Source: Synchiropus splendidus
Taxonomy: Eukaryota > Chordata > Actinopteri > Syngnathiformes > Callionymidae
Direction of reading: 5' to 3'
Length of the DNA: 64,000 nucleotides
Assembly (NCBI RefSeq): GCF_027744825.2
Contig: NC_071334.1
Span: forward strand, 56,732,937 to 56,796,936
In this document: in pieces, positions 47,850 to 61,435 of the stretch
How the letters are laid out: each line of letters begins with the position of its first letter
Numbering within the stretch: the stretch's first letter is position 1
Program-made: the position numbers and the translations under genes
The notes under the pieces: model-generated
Database searches by the model: none
Told to the model about the DNA's origin: nothing
Seen by the model: the letters and a program-made list of their open reading frames with translations, nothing else

Positions 47850-47894
47850 ATGGCTGCCGATACATTGGCCGACAGATTCATCGGTGCAGCTCTA
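47850..47894 (-). mobile_element. Terminal fragment of a hAT-type element
   Basis: GGCTGCCGATACATTGGCCG...ATCGGTGCAGCTCTA is the reverse of a TAGAGCTGCACCGAT-type fish hAT terminus with its subterminal CCGAT repeats. It cuts directly into the LINE open frame next to it. The opposite terminus was not found; GGATCGGCTGCAATAAAATTG at 47375 may be part of the same insertion. Confidence 0.4.
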
Positions 47895-47896
47895 AT

Positions 47897-48590
47897 TTTA
47901 AAGTGGATTCAATAACGCACTGCAAGCCAGTGCAGAGACGAATGGATGGAGTAATGTTGTATTTTTTTCATGTAGCCATTAGCAGCAGCGTTCAGCACCA
48001 GATGTAAGCGGGTGACTGAGGTCTCGTTGATCCCATTATTAAGTGTGTAAAAGTAGTCCAGGTGTGAAGTGACACCTTTTCAAAAATCACCCTGGATGAG
48101 ACATGTTTGTTTTGTTTTTTTTGCCAGCTCTCTGTGGAGAAAAAACAGAGCTAATTCGCTGCTCAAATAAAAAAAAAAGTGGATCAATTAAAATACAGAG
48201 GTTGGAAACAGACTGTTGTAAAAATGGAGCTAAGCAGACAAGGTCACCGTTGGCAACAACAGATGAGAATCTGCCACCTAACAGAATCGTTTCTGTTTTC
48301 CTGGTGTTAAAACTGAGATAGTTGAGAGGCATCCATGCAGTGGCATCACTAAAACAATCTATCTCTCATAGATTGTGGCTTTATGTTATGTGAGGACACT
48401 TGATGTGGACTCTTGATGTGCTATTGTGGTCCATGGAAATGGGCATCTGACAGTCTTAAAAATAGAATGTGATTCCATATTTCCTAAAAATGTGGCCCAG
48501 GGGAAGCAAGTGCAATGACAATGGTAAAGGTACCAGGATGGAGCCTTGTGGCTGGAATGTGGTGCAAGTGGCGATGTTCATGAGTTCCTT
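47897..48590 (-). pseudogene. LINE (Rex1/CR1-L2 group) reverse transcriptase pseudogene
   Basis: Reading the minus strand from 48590, RT blocks occur in canonical order: TFQPQGSILVPL (GVPQGSILGPLL, 48533-48560); LLPLGHIFRKYG (48474-48510); a break with stops where YADD should be; AWMPLNYLSFNTRKTETILLG (48275-48335); SVSNLCILIDPLF; HLDYFYTLNNGINETSVTRL (LDYCNALY pattern); LVLNAAA; and SLHWLAVRY-stop-IHFKI (SLHWLPV..RIDFKIL). This spans about 230 codons of palm and thumb in shifting frames. The catalytic aspartates are lost, so it is inactive. A hAT terminus truncates the C-terminal side at 47895. No endonuclease domain or 3' tail is seen. Confidence 0.8.
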
Positions 48591-51500
48591 ACATTGACTG
48601 ACACACTTCTGGCGGTAGCAATGTAGTTATTCAGATGAGCCATTATCTGCAGATTCCTCTAGCAGTGACTTGCATTTTCTGTCCTCCCCTCCATTTTGTC
48701 TCTGAGAAATTGCATTCTCTCTGCCCTTATCTGGCCTGTGTCACATCTTAAAGCGTTGTTGGGGGGAGATGGAGGCTATCAGTTCCCAGTCAGCAGAGTC
48801 CTTAGTTCATCTCAGAATGTGCCCAATCTTGTTTCAACATTCTGTTTTAGTTGCAAGGACATAAATCACTCTCTGCTGCATTTTTTCTCTACCTTAAATA
48901 CGCCATTCTTCCTCTACAGCTACATGGCTCAACCTGTGTCTTGTTCGTTGTTTTACTCCACATTATTCTGCTCACGTGACGATCATTGTCTGCCCCCGGT
49001 AGCTGTCTTCTCAGTTGTTGAGTTGTCTTGTCAGGCATGGAAGACATGTCCTTGGTTCTATTGAACAAATACTGACAGACATTGCCCTCATTGATTCAGT
49101 AAATGACACATTCATTTCAACTTCCTTTGAAAAAAAAGCATTATTTTACATTGAATTGTTTATGAATAATAAGTGAAGCCGTTATTACTGCAGGGGATAC
49201 TATTCAGGAGCTGTGTCCAGCAATTATCTTTGCAATATCTCTGCATACAAATTGTCTAATAAAAGACATCTACTTACAATTGCAGTAATTCCATACCACA
49301 TCAATCCGGTTAATGTTTCTCCGCTTACACGAGGAGTGAATGCAGATCTGGACAAAGTGAGATTGTAACCCAAAACATCTCAGCTCTGTGCTGCTACAGC
49401 ATCATTTATTTCCTGTTAAAAAGAATCATTGGGATGGGTGCAGACCAATGTTACTGCAGTCTGTCTCTTGAAACTGTTCTGACCTTTACTAAACATAATG
49501 ATGCTCCTTATATGTCAGTGTAGTACATCACATGGCCAGGAAAATAGAATCATAGCTGCAGTTCCATGACACCTTATCCCAGAAATTTGCCAACTAGCTT
49601 GTCTGCTTTCCCCTAACACCTTGACCTTTAACTCTAAAGAAGGCCGTACAAGAGCTAATAACAGTTGCTCTTTCTCGTGTATAATAACGTAAAAGCAAAA
49701 TCCAACTCACCAGCTCTCCATCATGATACACTCTTATTTAAATCTGCTTCTAGTGTTGCATTCTAAAACTAGTGTTCTCAATTAAAATACTACTAAATCA
49801 TAGACATTGTCCGCTTTATATTTCATCAGTTATGACGTGCCTGCAGCCAGGGTCAGATCACCCATGTAGTGGGTCCATGCTCAGGGGCACCACGTCAAAA
49901 GGGCACCAAGAGTGAAATGTTCCAAGTAATTTAAATTAAAAATACATAGGGATCGTGAATTATCCAAAATGACTCTTAAAAAAAAGGTAAATCGGAGAAA
50001 ACGCTGCCCCGAAACCGATTTTGTCATTGAAGCTCACCACTTGAACTCCTACATATCTGAACTCAGAGGTCGGAGGAATGAGTCGAAAGGTTATTGAATT
50101 GTTCCCTGTTATTTTAGGCTTGTCCTGCTGCTGTGCACAAAGGAGACAATCTGCCTGATAACTCGTTCATTTTGCGCGAGTGGGTACAGTATTTAAGACT
50201 TGTGCTGTGTCTAATGATTGTCTCCCTCGCTTGCACTAAAGCAAAAATACATGCTTTCTGTGTGTAGCGTGGAGGGCTGCAGCAAGCCATTGTCAAGGCC
50301 TGTTGACATGGGCCGAATGAGATCTAGACATATAGCCAAGGATGTGCTGAAGAACATAGCACGCAAGTAAATTCTCATCCATTCTCATGAAAATAAGGTA
50401 AACTTGTATTTTAATTAAATTCATAGACAGACAGTGGAGTGACTAAACTTGTATTCAGAATCTTAGTCTTGATGTGATGGTGAGGTGTCTGTCGTCACTG
50501 GAGTTGCTCTTTGGATTAGCACTAAAGGATTTTATTTATTGGTCACACGTTTCATGTAATTATAGTGGGCGACACATTTTCCAGGGTAAGTGGTGACCTA
50601 TTTAAATCTATGATGTATTAAATGTGCCCTGTTGTGCTTAATAGTGATGTTATATTTAACTCCTCATGGTGCTTCTGTGGCGATTCTTTTTATTTCATTC
50701 ATTACGTTCTTTATCTGGGCTTGCCGCTATAAAAGAAATGATTCACCACCCAGCGCTGTAAGTGTGTCAGAGGAGATTCACAGTTACAGTAAGCTTACGG
50801 GGCTTATTGCTAGTCACCGGACTTGGTTGTCCGATAAAAGACTTCATGAGACGGATGACTCTTTGTTTTTAACCCCTTCAGAAGAACATTGTTCTCTCAA
50901 GAGACGTCACCTCAGCATGAGCTTTGGTTTGGCGTGGTTATTCCTATCCATGATAGGTTGTGTTTTAGCATGTTAAAATAAACAACAACGATGTTTTACC
51001 GCTCATGTCAGAATCCGAATATCCGGTTGCGAATTGCGCAACAACAAACAGAAGGAGACTAGCCAAGGTCGAGCCATTTATTAGTCAACGTTCCCCGCAG
51101 AACTTCTCAATGTTAGTGTTCGTTGTCGATTAGCCATAAGGGAGACTTCAAACATGTTCTGATCTGTAAGTGAACATCCCTAATCTTTTTTTTTTTTCTC
51201 TCTCTGGATCTATGCTGGTGTTTCGTCGTCTTGTTTGATCCATGCTTAATGAGGATGTTAGACCACCAATACAGGAATTAGATCACCTGGAACAAGTTCC
51301 TTTTTCCGCTGTCTCTAATTCTCTCTTTGCTTCGCAGATGCATAGTTAATGATCTACATGTAGTGTTGGATGCTGTTTTTATCGCACATCAATAACACAG
51401 TGCAAGGTTCGACTGGGCGCGTACTGTGTTTGGTATTAGAGCACGTGCAGTAATAAACAAGGTGCCATCTTTTGAGGTTTGAAAATAAAGGCAATTATTC

Positions 51501-54500
51501 ATTTCCCCATCTGGATCATGAGCGGCACAAAAACACAGTATGGTTCGTGTGTTTCATATGAATGAATGGAAATCTAAATCTTAAATTGAATTTCTAATCC
51601 AATACATACTCCATGTAGGCACTGTTGCTAACTCTTCAGAAAGGAATGTCCCTATTGGTGGTCCTAGATGTCGCTAGAAGTCATTGTTTGCGTAAGGACT
51701 TCACACTCGGGCTGGACGCGAAACCGAAAAAATTTCATTTTTTTTTACCACAATGACCGACCTCATTTTGCCCATGTCCTATTGAAAACTAAATACTGAC
51801 TGCGTGTTCTGATGATGCAATGTGCATTCCCTATTAATACGCAGTATACCAAATATGGTCACCTGACTTCACTCATCCAGTCAGAGTAAGAGGGGAACAG
51901 TCAAGATAGTAAGATCGCAAAACCAACAATATCGATTCACCCGGCGCATCATGCGACGACAGAGATCAATGTCACTTTTGTGCTGTCCCTTCACAATGGA
52001 GATAAAACACCGGCCAAACACCAACGTTGCTTCATGCTTGCTGCTGATCAACAGCTGCAGCCAGCCTTACAACTGGCTTTTTGTTGACATCTCTTAAAAG
52101 CATCAGAAATACGAACAGCATTCTCCACACCGTTCTCAACTGAGCAACCAGTAAAAAATAAAAATAAAAATAAAAACTTGTTCAATATATGCAGAAAAAA
52201 AATATTAATTTTCAGACCTGAATCAAACTACAACAGATGATGCTAATCATGTGTTAGCCGTGTAATGCTAACTTAGACAAAGTTGCTCAGTATTCTTCCT
52301 CTGAGGTTGTACATGCTGAATTAACCCAATCCTTTGGATCAAGGGTTGTCCTGGAGTGCAGAAAATTGGTTGGTCCAAATTGGTTTTCTAACTGTGACTA
52401 GAGGTCTGTCTTCATGAAGCGGGCTCACAATCACTGAACCAATCGCCATTTCCAAATATAAAAGTTGCTGAAACACATTGCAATTTGACTCCAAATGTTT
52501 ATTGTCAGGTGCCCATGCACCTAGTTGTAGCACAGCAACAGCTTCATGCAAAGAGTCAGAAAATAAACCCATTTCATAGTGCGACAATGCATTCAATGAA
52601 ACCAAGGTTTAAGGTAGAACTGCGAAGGTGTGGTGCACCTCTTGTATACATTGTTATGTGACTGCAGTAGGACCTGTGCTGTGACCATACTGTAGTTACA
52701 TCCAGATAGTAGCCTGACGGACACAATAGACTGTTTAGATTTGTCCCAGTTGATATGCAGTGGAGAGTAAACCAAACTATGAGTAATGTCACCACCGCAA
52801 TGAAGGGTGGTGCCATGAGTTTGTTGGTCCTTCCAGTCCAATTGTCTGGAGAGGAAGAACACACAAAGTTGACAGGTAGCCAGGAACCGGGTCAGGCTGT
52901 TATAATGCACTCTGAAGGCATGAGTGGTGCTTACATCGGTAAAACACCATTGTTATGATCAACAACGGGGACGGATACTAATACGCGTTTACTCGGACAC
53001 CCTTTACTCAAGAATTTCAACTTAGGCACCAAGCAGTCAGGTCACAGGACACTACATGTTCCAAGGATGATGAAGAAAAATACATTTTGCTGATTTAGCA
53101 CATAACTGTATTCTAATTCTGATCTGGGTATCAACAGCCAGACAGGATTGTTTTTCATTTCAATTTCAGAGTGAAGGACAATCGGATTTCAAAGACAGTT
53201 TCTCAAGGTTTATATTTGTTCTGTTATTCTTTCTTTTTTTCCCCTTTTTGAAATTGAAAAAAAAGACAAAAAAAGGACCGATGTGTCATGTGACCTGTGA
53301 ATTATGTAAATCTCAAATTGCACCACTACTCTGAGATTAGAAGAAGTCGGTGTCTTGGCAGTTTCTACCCATTGTTCAGGGAAAAGCCTTCAAGAATAGA
53401 GAATGTCTGTTAGGGTGAGAAAACACAAATACAGGTAAGCAACTGAGCCCTGCAGGAAATGGCAGTGGGTATTTGGACAAGAAGGACAGTTACAGAGCCA
53501 GAGAGAACAGGCTTTGTTCCAGAAGGGAAAGCTAGATTGGCAGGCGTCGGTGCTCAAAGACTCGCTGGTATTTCAGTTTTCACATGCTGTCTATCTTCTG
53601 AGTGATATAGCCCGTGAATAATGGCTCTGCTGTGATAAAGGATTTGTACGAAGATAAGAAATAATGTACCGGTCAGACGGCGCTAAAGCTGAACATTGTT
53701 GTTGTTATTTTGAAAAAAAAAAAAAAAAAGGATTCAATTTATTAGTGACCTGACAATAATTATTTTAGTGCACAGTCCTTGAATTAAATCCTGAGAGTTG
53801 GTAAAACATTGTCTATTATTCTGTGCTCCAGATCATCTAGAAACTGGACTGAGAAGAAACAGTGTCTCAACAAATGAAATTAATAAAAGCCTGGCACTGT
53901 GGCAATTACAAAGTTGTGTTGATAAAAAGTGATACAGACGTAGAATAAATGGCCCTGGCTGTTCAAAAATTCCTTTCACAAGTCGCAAGACCCATTTATT
54001 GTTAAAAACCGGGTACAACTTCAGTCAAATTTTAATGGATTGTATCTCATTCTCAGGCAGTTAGAAGTGACTTGTGTGACTGTGAAGTATATCCTTCGAA
54101 ATGAGGATATCAGAGGGAACGCTGGTGGAGAAGAATGTTAAAGTTTGACTGGAGTCAAATGGCTTGGAGAGAGAGGAGACAGGGATCATGTTGGATGAAG
54201 AATGCTGTTACTGGGCAAAAGACGAAGGTGAAGCATGGTAAGAAGGTAGCATGAGCAAGACAGGCGTAGGAGAATGAAGCTGACTTGAGACGTAGCAAAT
54301 TTTAATGGAAGATGCCCAAAGACAAAGAAGATATGTACTGTACATGCCAACAAATCTCACGACCACTCAAGTGGACATTTGCGTTTAAAGTTGACGCCAA
54401 AGTCAGCCTTCCATGTTGATGCATAGGAGATGTTCCAAAATGGGGTGCTGGCATTAGGACTTGCGGGTAGTGGTGATAAAGCACTCTCATAACTACTTCA

Positions 54501-55059
54501 ATATAGATGTCACTTGGTACATGTTGCACCTTGTGCACCTCTTCCGCCCACTGATGGTGCTGTGGGAGTCATGGTCATTGATGCACTCAGTCATGTGACC
54601 CGCTTTATGTACTAAATTAGACAACAAAATATACCCAACGAAAGGAGCGCCTTCCCATGGCTGACCGCTACGTCTTTCTTTTATGTGACGTCACTATATA
54701 CATATGTATGCTATGTATGCATATGGGCCAATTGAAAGCTGAATGAAGGAAAGGCTGACTTCAGTGACACTCTGGGAGACTATTTCTACCTGAAGATTGT
54801 CCCCGTTTGACTCCTTGGGAGTGAGAATGTGTTGTTCTTCGTCCATTTAATGTCTCTGTTACTTATTTTAATACCAAAATGATGAGGAAAAAAAAACAAA
54901 ACAAAAAAAAACATTGTGCTCCTTTCAGTCGTGAGGCCAAACATGAACCTGTTGTCTTCTAACAAACTCTCCTCCGGCTCTACCATGAGTTACATCAAAT
55001 GACTGGTGTTTTCGTGCTGTGCCGTCTGACTTTTATGCTGGGAGCTCAGATGACGGGCC
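48591..55059. other. Downstream intergenic region, no recognised gene
   Basis: ORFs at 48696-49064, 50632-50976, 52339-52910 and 54302-54538 lack domains and are mostly overlapped by others. The 50632-50976 frame (114 codons) has a hydrophobic segment at each end but no family match. A GAACATCCCTAATC string at 51172 resembles a hAT end with no partner. Homopolymers at 51185 and 53713. Confidence 0.35.
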
Positions 55060-56762
55060 GTTGGTTGGAGAAACACATTGACGTTGTAAATCGAATGAAA
55101 TTTCTCCTGCCTTTCAAGTCTGATCTCCCTCTTACGTGTAGGTGTCTTGTATCTCACTTCGCCTTGTGGGTTTGGTGAATTTCCCGAGAATTCTTTCCAT
55201 TGCACCCTACCTCTCTCTGCTGCTAATATTTCCAGTTAATTGAGTGTCTCTGTGTACCTGCAACCCGCTCGGCGGCCTCTGCGCCTGCTGGCCCACTTTG
55301 ACACCGTCTTTTGATTGATGACTTCTGTTTTGCTTTGGTATTCCAGTCTCTCCAGGCTGCCAAGCACATTTACATGTTCTGTGAATAAATCCTAATCTGT
55401 AATCCACCTTCACAGGCTCTGAATTTCTTCATAAAAATAACATCATACACCGGAAGAGAGCGGCGAACAAGAGGTTATCACACACACGAGGCACTAATCA
55501 ATCTCCATGCAGGGTTCCGTGAAGATATATGTTCACATTGGCAAACCTCCCTCTATCCTGCTGATTGATTGTTTCCTGAGTGCCGTGACCTCGTACCGTT
55601 TCATCATTTGCCTCTCGGTTCTAAAATTAATTGCAGATAATCATCACGTGAAATGAAATGAGGCCAATGAAAGCATCTCCATGGTCAGGCATCGCAAGCC
55701 CACACACATCATTGTCATTGTGGGAATGTACCATACTTGAATCCTGCTATTATTTCACAATGTGTCAGTGTCTTGCCTGACATGAGAGGTGTGATTCTGT
55801 ATGAAAACAGAGGCTGGTAGCGTTGTTCAAACTGGTGTCTGCCTTAATACTGGACTCATTTACGAGGTGTTGGTCTTGGTTCCAAATCGATTCCATTTAG
55901 ACACAGTCGCGGCTGGGTCTCGGCCTTGGTCCAACTCCAGTCAGGACCAGAGCAGCTATTCATTTTTATAAACATAACTACTTGAAATTACTAGTAAGTG
56001 TTAAGTCTTTTGCTTCCATAGACTGTGTTAGGGTTTGTGTTAAAAATCACAACCGCCGCAAAAGATTGAGTGGTGGAGGACAGGTGAACAAATCACCTGT
56101 GTAATAGTCAAACATATTCCAATAAAACTTTTAATGCTGGCATAAAGTGACTTTTTAGCTTTTTGTAAATTCTCCAGGATTTACTATGACATATAGACTA
56201 AATATTTTGTATTCTGTATTCACTTTGGTCTCTGACTTAGACTTGGTCTCACCCACTCTTGGAATAGATTATATTGAATATATAGCTATATTGATATATG
56301 ATATATAGATAGGAATAGATAGATATTAGAATAGAAACATTTGACGACAACTTATTGACAAATCTATGGACTAAATAGGTTGTTATACCTGCAATGGATA
56401 ACACTACAATGAAGCAACAGACTTTGCAGGAAGAAAACCAAAGAGAATTGAGATTCTCCCAAGTACAAGGAGTCAAATCCCTGACACATGCAGATCATAG
56501 CCACTGCTGGATTGTTCATTGCCATTGTGAAATATATGTAGCTGAATTCATGCCTTGTCAGTCTCCGTGTCAAAGAGATAATCATCCGCCGGATCAGGAG
56601 TACTAGCATTTTTGACCCACAGTCACTGGTGTCTGGTGGGGTATGAATCGACCATCTAGAATGTAATTGTCCCTGTTGTGTTTCAAAGCTGCTTAGCATA
56701 CCGCTTTCACAAACGACTGCAATTCAGATTAACTGAGATCAGCTGATCCTGCGCAATTTTCA
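55060..56762. other. Non-coding; 55060-55700 candidate regulatory block
   Basis: 55060-55700 is repeat-free and of mixed composition. It includes GATTGATTG, TTAATTGCAGATAATCATCACGTG-type motif clusters and a CACGTG E-box at 55645-55650. After 56260 there are short GATA/TATA runs. ORFs here are short and lack domains. Confidence 0.3.
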
Positions 56763-56936
56763 CGAGTGGCCTCCCTGGGACGTCGGTTTGTTCAAGGAAA
56801 TATGCATCAGATCCATGAGGTGATTCCCGAGTGCAACACAACAGCATGCAAAATCATCAGTCTGTGGAGAAAGTGCAGCAGCACAGGGATGAGGCTAAGA
56901 TCAGAACGTCCTTACAGGAGGACAAAGATACTGGCC
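56763..56936 (+). pseudogene. Tc1/mariner-like transposase HTH remnant
   Basis: A 58-codon open stretch translates to RVASLGRRFVQGNMHQIHEV, then TTACKIISLWRKCSSTGM, then RSERPYRRTKILA before TAG. The pattern of helix, QI..., T(A/V)xxII.LW(R/K)..(G/S)..., and RS.RP.RRT resembles the paired N-terminal helix-turn-helix and GRPR-like hook of Tc1-like transposases. There is no DDE core and there are no TIRs, so it is a decayed fragment. Assignment is tentative. Confidence 0.35.
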
Positions 56937-57256
56937 TAGGGAAAAATTTTCCCAATGTAGTTTGCGTCATCTAATATGTTAGATTTTAACCATTTTTTTT
57001 TGTATATTATATTATATTGTATAGTATTCTTATTTTTAGTCGAAGCAGTACTAGTAGTACTAGTAGGTTGTTAACTAAATGATGATATGGTTCCGGAGTA
57101 TTTTGTATAAACTGTATTTATTTAAGCAAATTATTTTAATATACATTTTGAAGTTATTTATTTTTGTTAATCATGGACTACATTTGGCCCATTAGCCTTG
57201 TGCTTCAAATAATATATTTTGTTTAAACAAAAATAAATATTTTTCCTTTTATTTAT

Positions 57257-57260
<4 letters not shown>

Positions 57261-57300
<40 letters not shown>
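57261..57300. repeat. (TA)20 microsatellite
   Basis: Forty bases of pure TA within an AT-rich region (56950-58150). Confidence 0.95.
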
Positions 57301-57305
<5 letters not shown>

Positions 57306-60300
57306 CAGAGACACCATCAGCCAGGGAAAATTCCTTGTGTGTTGCTAATATACACGGTGAATAAGGGTATAAAGGTGATTCAGATTATTCATGACATAAA
57401 TACCATTTCAACCAAACTGCTTTGGAGTTCATTTACCGTTCCTCTGCTGAACATTTTTTTAAATCAATGTCATTTGCAATATACTTTCAATTTTGACTAA
57501 CATCAACCTCTCTCAAGCTTTAAGTCTCACTGCTACTTTTCCTGAGATTATATCATATACATTTAGCAGTATGTCAAAATGGACGGGCTCTCAACACTCA
57601 GTAAGTCATGCAATAAGTTATTTACCTCATAACAGGCAGTTCATTTGGGCTGCTTTCTAAAATTGCATGATTTTACCCACCTGGTGTTTGGAATAGATAC
57701 CAGTATCTTCAGTCAATTGAAGCTAATTCTGCATATTTAACAAAAATGCATTGATTTAAATTTGCTTAATGCGACATTAAAAAACGAAATTTTTCAGGTA
57801 TGTTTGATTAAAGTATAAAAAATAAAGATTAACAAACATAAATGTAAAAAAAAAATGCTACAATTGTTTATTTTTAATTCATTTATTTGTTTATGGTATG
57901 ATCTCCATAAACGCATATTTCTTTAGGAATTGACTGGTAACTTTGATAATTAATTGAAACTATCCAATATTCTCATTTTATTGTGACTAATAGCCATTTC
58001 TAATTTCTGAAAGAGGGTAAAGTATTTTTTAAAAGGTTAATGTCTGAGGTTAGTTAATTCATTACACTCACATTTTTAATGATTATGATAGTTATTACAT
58101 GTAATTATTTATTTTTTATTAAAAAAAAATAATATAAATAAAAAATGAGCAGCAGACAGTGACTAGCAGGACTCCAACCTGCTCATTCATTCAACTATAA
58201 CAGGCGTAAACCCAAAGGCGGCTTGAAATGAAACAGAATTCCAGTGAATCAATGTAAAATCTGCGGAACAATGCACAGCCAGACGTGAGGGAGTTGGTTC
58301 CCGGCCGGTTCTGGCATGGAGCTTAGTGGGAGTAGAAGAGGCAGACAGGCACGAAGCCTAATTAATCCAGGCTTTCTTAATTAGTGTCCCTCTCTTGTCC
58401 ATGACACACTTGCCAACCCTCTGATGCTTACACTTCCTCCTCTGCTTTTCTCCGATATGTTCCTTTTCGCCTCGTCTCTGTCGATTCCTCCATCTTTCCA
58501 GGCTTGACCGAATAGTGGCAATATGTTTCTGGGTGATAAAACACGCACATGCTGCAATGAAATACTGCTCGGGCAACTCGTCTGCGCCTTTGCTTGTGTT
58601 GACAAGAGAGGGCAAAACAAAAGCCCAGCTGTGGGCACCAGAGATTGCCTCAACCACATTGTCCTTGGAGAAGCTCATGGTGTAGGTGGCTACAGCTGCG
58701 GGATGGCATGTTGCCCTAAGCGGTGCACATCCCGTTTGAAGATTACATTCTGCTCACAGCTTGCAAACTCGCTGTGTCATGTCTGCTACATGACTAGATG
58801 GCTCGCTGTCCAAGCACATGTTCACCCCTTCAATCCTCCTCCTAAATACTGCATCTACGCTGTCTTCCATCAGACATGGAGCACCCAGTATAACTTATGT
58901 TGGCAACTGAAGTGTTCATACAAACCCACAAACAATACATCATAAATACATCCGTCATCATTCTTTGTCATTCGGCATTTCCTATCAGTAGCTCATAACC
59001 TACCTTGTTTTGCTCCATAGTCACACCTATTCATGTCTCCTTTTTAATACTCTTTACTTTACCTTTTACCTGGTGCCTCCATTTGTAATATATTCTCACT
59101 CCTGGTGCAACAAAATGACGATTGCAGTGCGGATTTGCATCTGAATTTCAAAAATCATCCTTTCTTAATTCATGTTGACACAACAAGCCAAATCATCTTG
59201 CCTTCCTAACTTGTCTCCAAACTTCTCCAAAAAGAAAGGTGTCCCTCTGTTATATCTACCAGATATATTATATTATTTAATAATATTTTCGGCCAAACAA
59301 GAACTAGCAACGTCCGTCTTTGATGACACTTTGGCATGTGGCATGTGGCATGTGACGTAGTCACGCATGGAGAGCAGCCTGAACAATGGTTTTTGTTTCA
59401 GATCAACAACACAATGTAACAGAACGTGTTTCTTTAATACGAAAATGGGCCACAGAGGCCAACCAAACTCAAAAAGATGGCTGATGTAATTCTGGCAACA
59501 CACTATTCTCCGAGGTGTCATTACAGTGATCTGGCATCACGATGTTATTTCAACGGTGACAGCACAAATTCCGCGGCTCCTTGGTGACCGAACAGGAACG
59601 GTTAAATACAAGTCAAAAATATTTTGACTGTCTCACGTTTCCTGGTTTCCTTGGTCGTGGTGCCAAGTGTCAAGTGCAGCCAGCTCGGACCATCATCATG
59701 GCGACGCTACAGTGCAAATTTTGGTTTGAAGTTTGCATACATCCTACCATCTTTCAGGATATCTAGAGTTTTTGTACGTAGTTCGCCTGTTTGTGTGACT
59801 ACACAGATGTGAACCTTTTTTTTTATTTTTCTGGAAAAGCAAAGGCTGAAAAAAAAGTGACTTTCTTTGTTCTGCAACACTTTCATTGGGTCAACTGAGA
59901 TGTAACAACATAAATGGACTCAGCAGACCGATGAAAAGTTAAGAAAAAATTGGGGCAAGAGAAAAATTTGATTGTGTGGAAAATAACTTTAGAAGAGACA
60001 GCTCTTTCTTTCTCTTTAAGTTGCAATTATGGAATCAATCATTGTTTGTAATGTTGTTAATGTCAAGAAGATTTACTGCATCATTAAACGGTGCGGTGTC
60101 AGATCCTCAAGATGTCGTTCTCTTCCTGAAGGCAGGAGCCGTTATTTTTCCATCTGCCCGTGTTTTGGTTGTATCTGGTGCTCCAATCAAAGTTACTTTT
60201 GTCAAATACTTACACAGAATGTTGTTCAACATCTGTGGAATCATCTGGAACAGCATCCTCCAACTTTAAGTTTGTCATTTACCCAAGTATTTGATGCTGG

Positions 60301-61433
60301 GTTTTCTGCCTTACGAGGCCCCTCAAATACTGCACTGCTCTGCAGCTCTGCAGCTGGAGGTGAAGTTTGCTTCCATTATAGAGATTTGCAAGCTTTTCTA
60401 TCACCTCTCAAGGAAGATTTTATTTTTAGATGTTAAATAAATTGTGGATCTGTTCAGTGTGTCCTATTTCCCTCTGTTTTTTCCTCCCGACTCTTTCTTA
60501 ATTTTTCTTGCTTTCTCCTTCCTCAGGCCTGTTTGGCATGATTTGCATGGCCCACTTTTTTGTGCGGGGAGCGATTTATACCCACAAGTAGACATTTGAG
60601 CAGTAAACACTTTCGCTGGTTTTAAATAAATTATCCTCTTTCTGAAATATAGAGTTGACTTCACTGCCCTGGCTATCCCCTGCCTAAGGATCATGCAATA
60701 ACACTATTTTAAAGGGGAATTTGTTTTTTCCTATTTCCTGTCTTATTATGCAAAGGATTTGTTAAGGGTGGCTCTCCTGCTCTAGATAGTAAATCACTGA
60801 TGGTAGTCATTCCACATATCCTGTAGGTGCACTTTTTTTTAATTTTAGATAGAAGTGCAGTGCCATTAACTTTAAAGTAGAGATGCTTGGCCTAAGCACA
60901 GCATCATTCCAGTTGGAGGCTAAAAAGGCTGTCCCATAGGAAATATTTTCACATTAACATTTCACTGAGGCTAAAGCTTCCATCAGGTTTTTTTTAACCT
61001 CAGTCAAAGAAAAGCTGAACAGCAGAAGAAGAAAAAAAAAGCAACTCTTGAATTAGGATTGTCTGACAAGCAAACCCTGATCACAGTAGGATCAGTAGCT
61101 GATGAGTTTATTATGAACGTTTGGTATGCTGATGTATATCTGGTCTCATACCATATGATTCATTAGGGCAATTACTCTGTTTATTTTTGACAGTTTGACA
61201 AGTGAAAATCAATTCTTCAGTGAAACTGATCGACAGCTTCTATTCATTCATTTGATAAAAAAAAAAAAATCAGCCAATGAATAGATTCATAAAATCATCT
61301 GTCATTGCACCACCATACCATGCACTACGCAATGTTCGTGTTTGAAATTACAACACTGAACCCCCAGAACGTTCACGAGAGATGAAGAGATTATCTGCTT
61401 CTATTAGCATTCACCTTTGATGTCTGTTTCAAA
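57301..61433. other. Non-coding; 58330-58690 candidate regulatory block
   Basis: AT-rich to about 58150. 58330-58690 is GC-richer, with two TAATTA homeodomain cores 19 bp apart (58359-58364 and 58378-58383). ORFs at 58358-58945 and 59976-60436 occupy several overlapping frames and have no domain. A GGCATGT tandem triplet lies at 59334-59350. Confidence 0.3.
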
Positions 61434-61435
61434 TA

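Noticed and set aside
47990..48010. GTTCAGCACCAGATG as an RE1/REST site
   Set aside because: Only the left half-site matches, and it lies in the LINE RT coding relic.
51172..51185. GAACATCCCTAATC as a hAT right end
   Set aside because: No matching left terminus or target duplication was found upstream.
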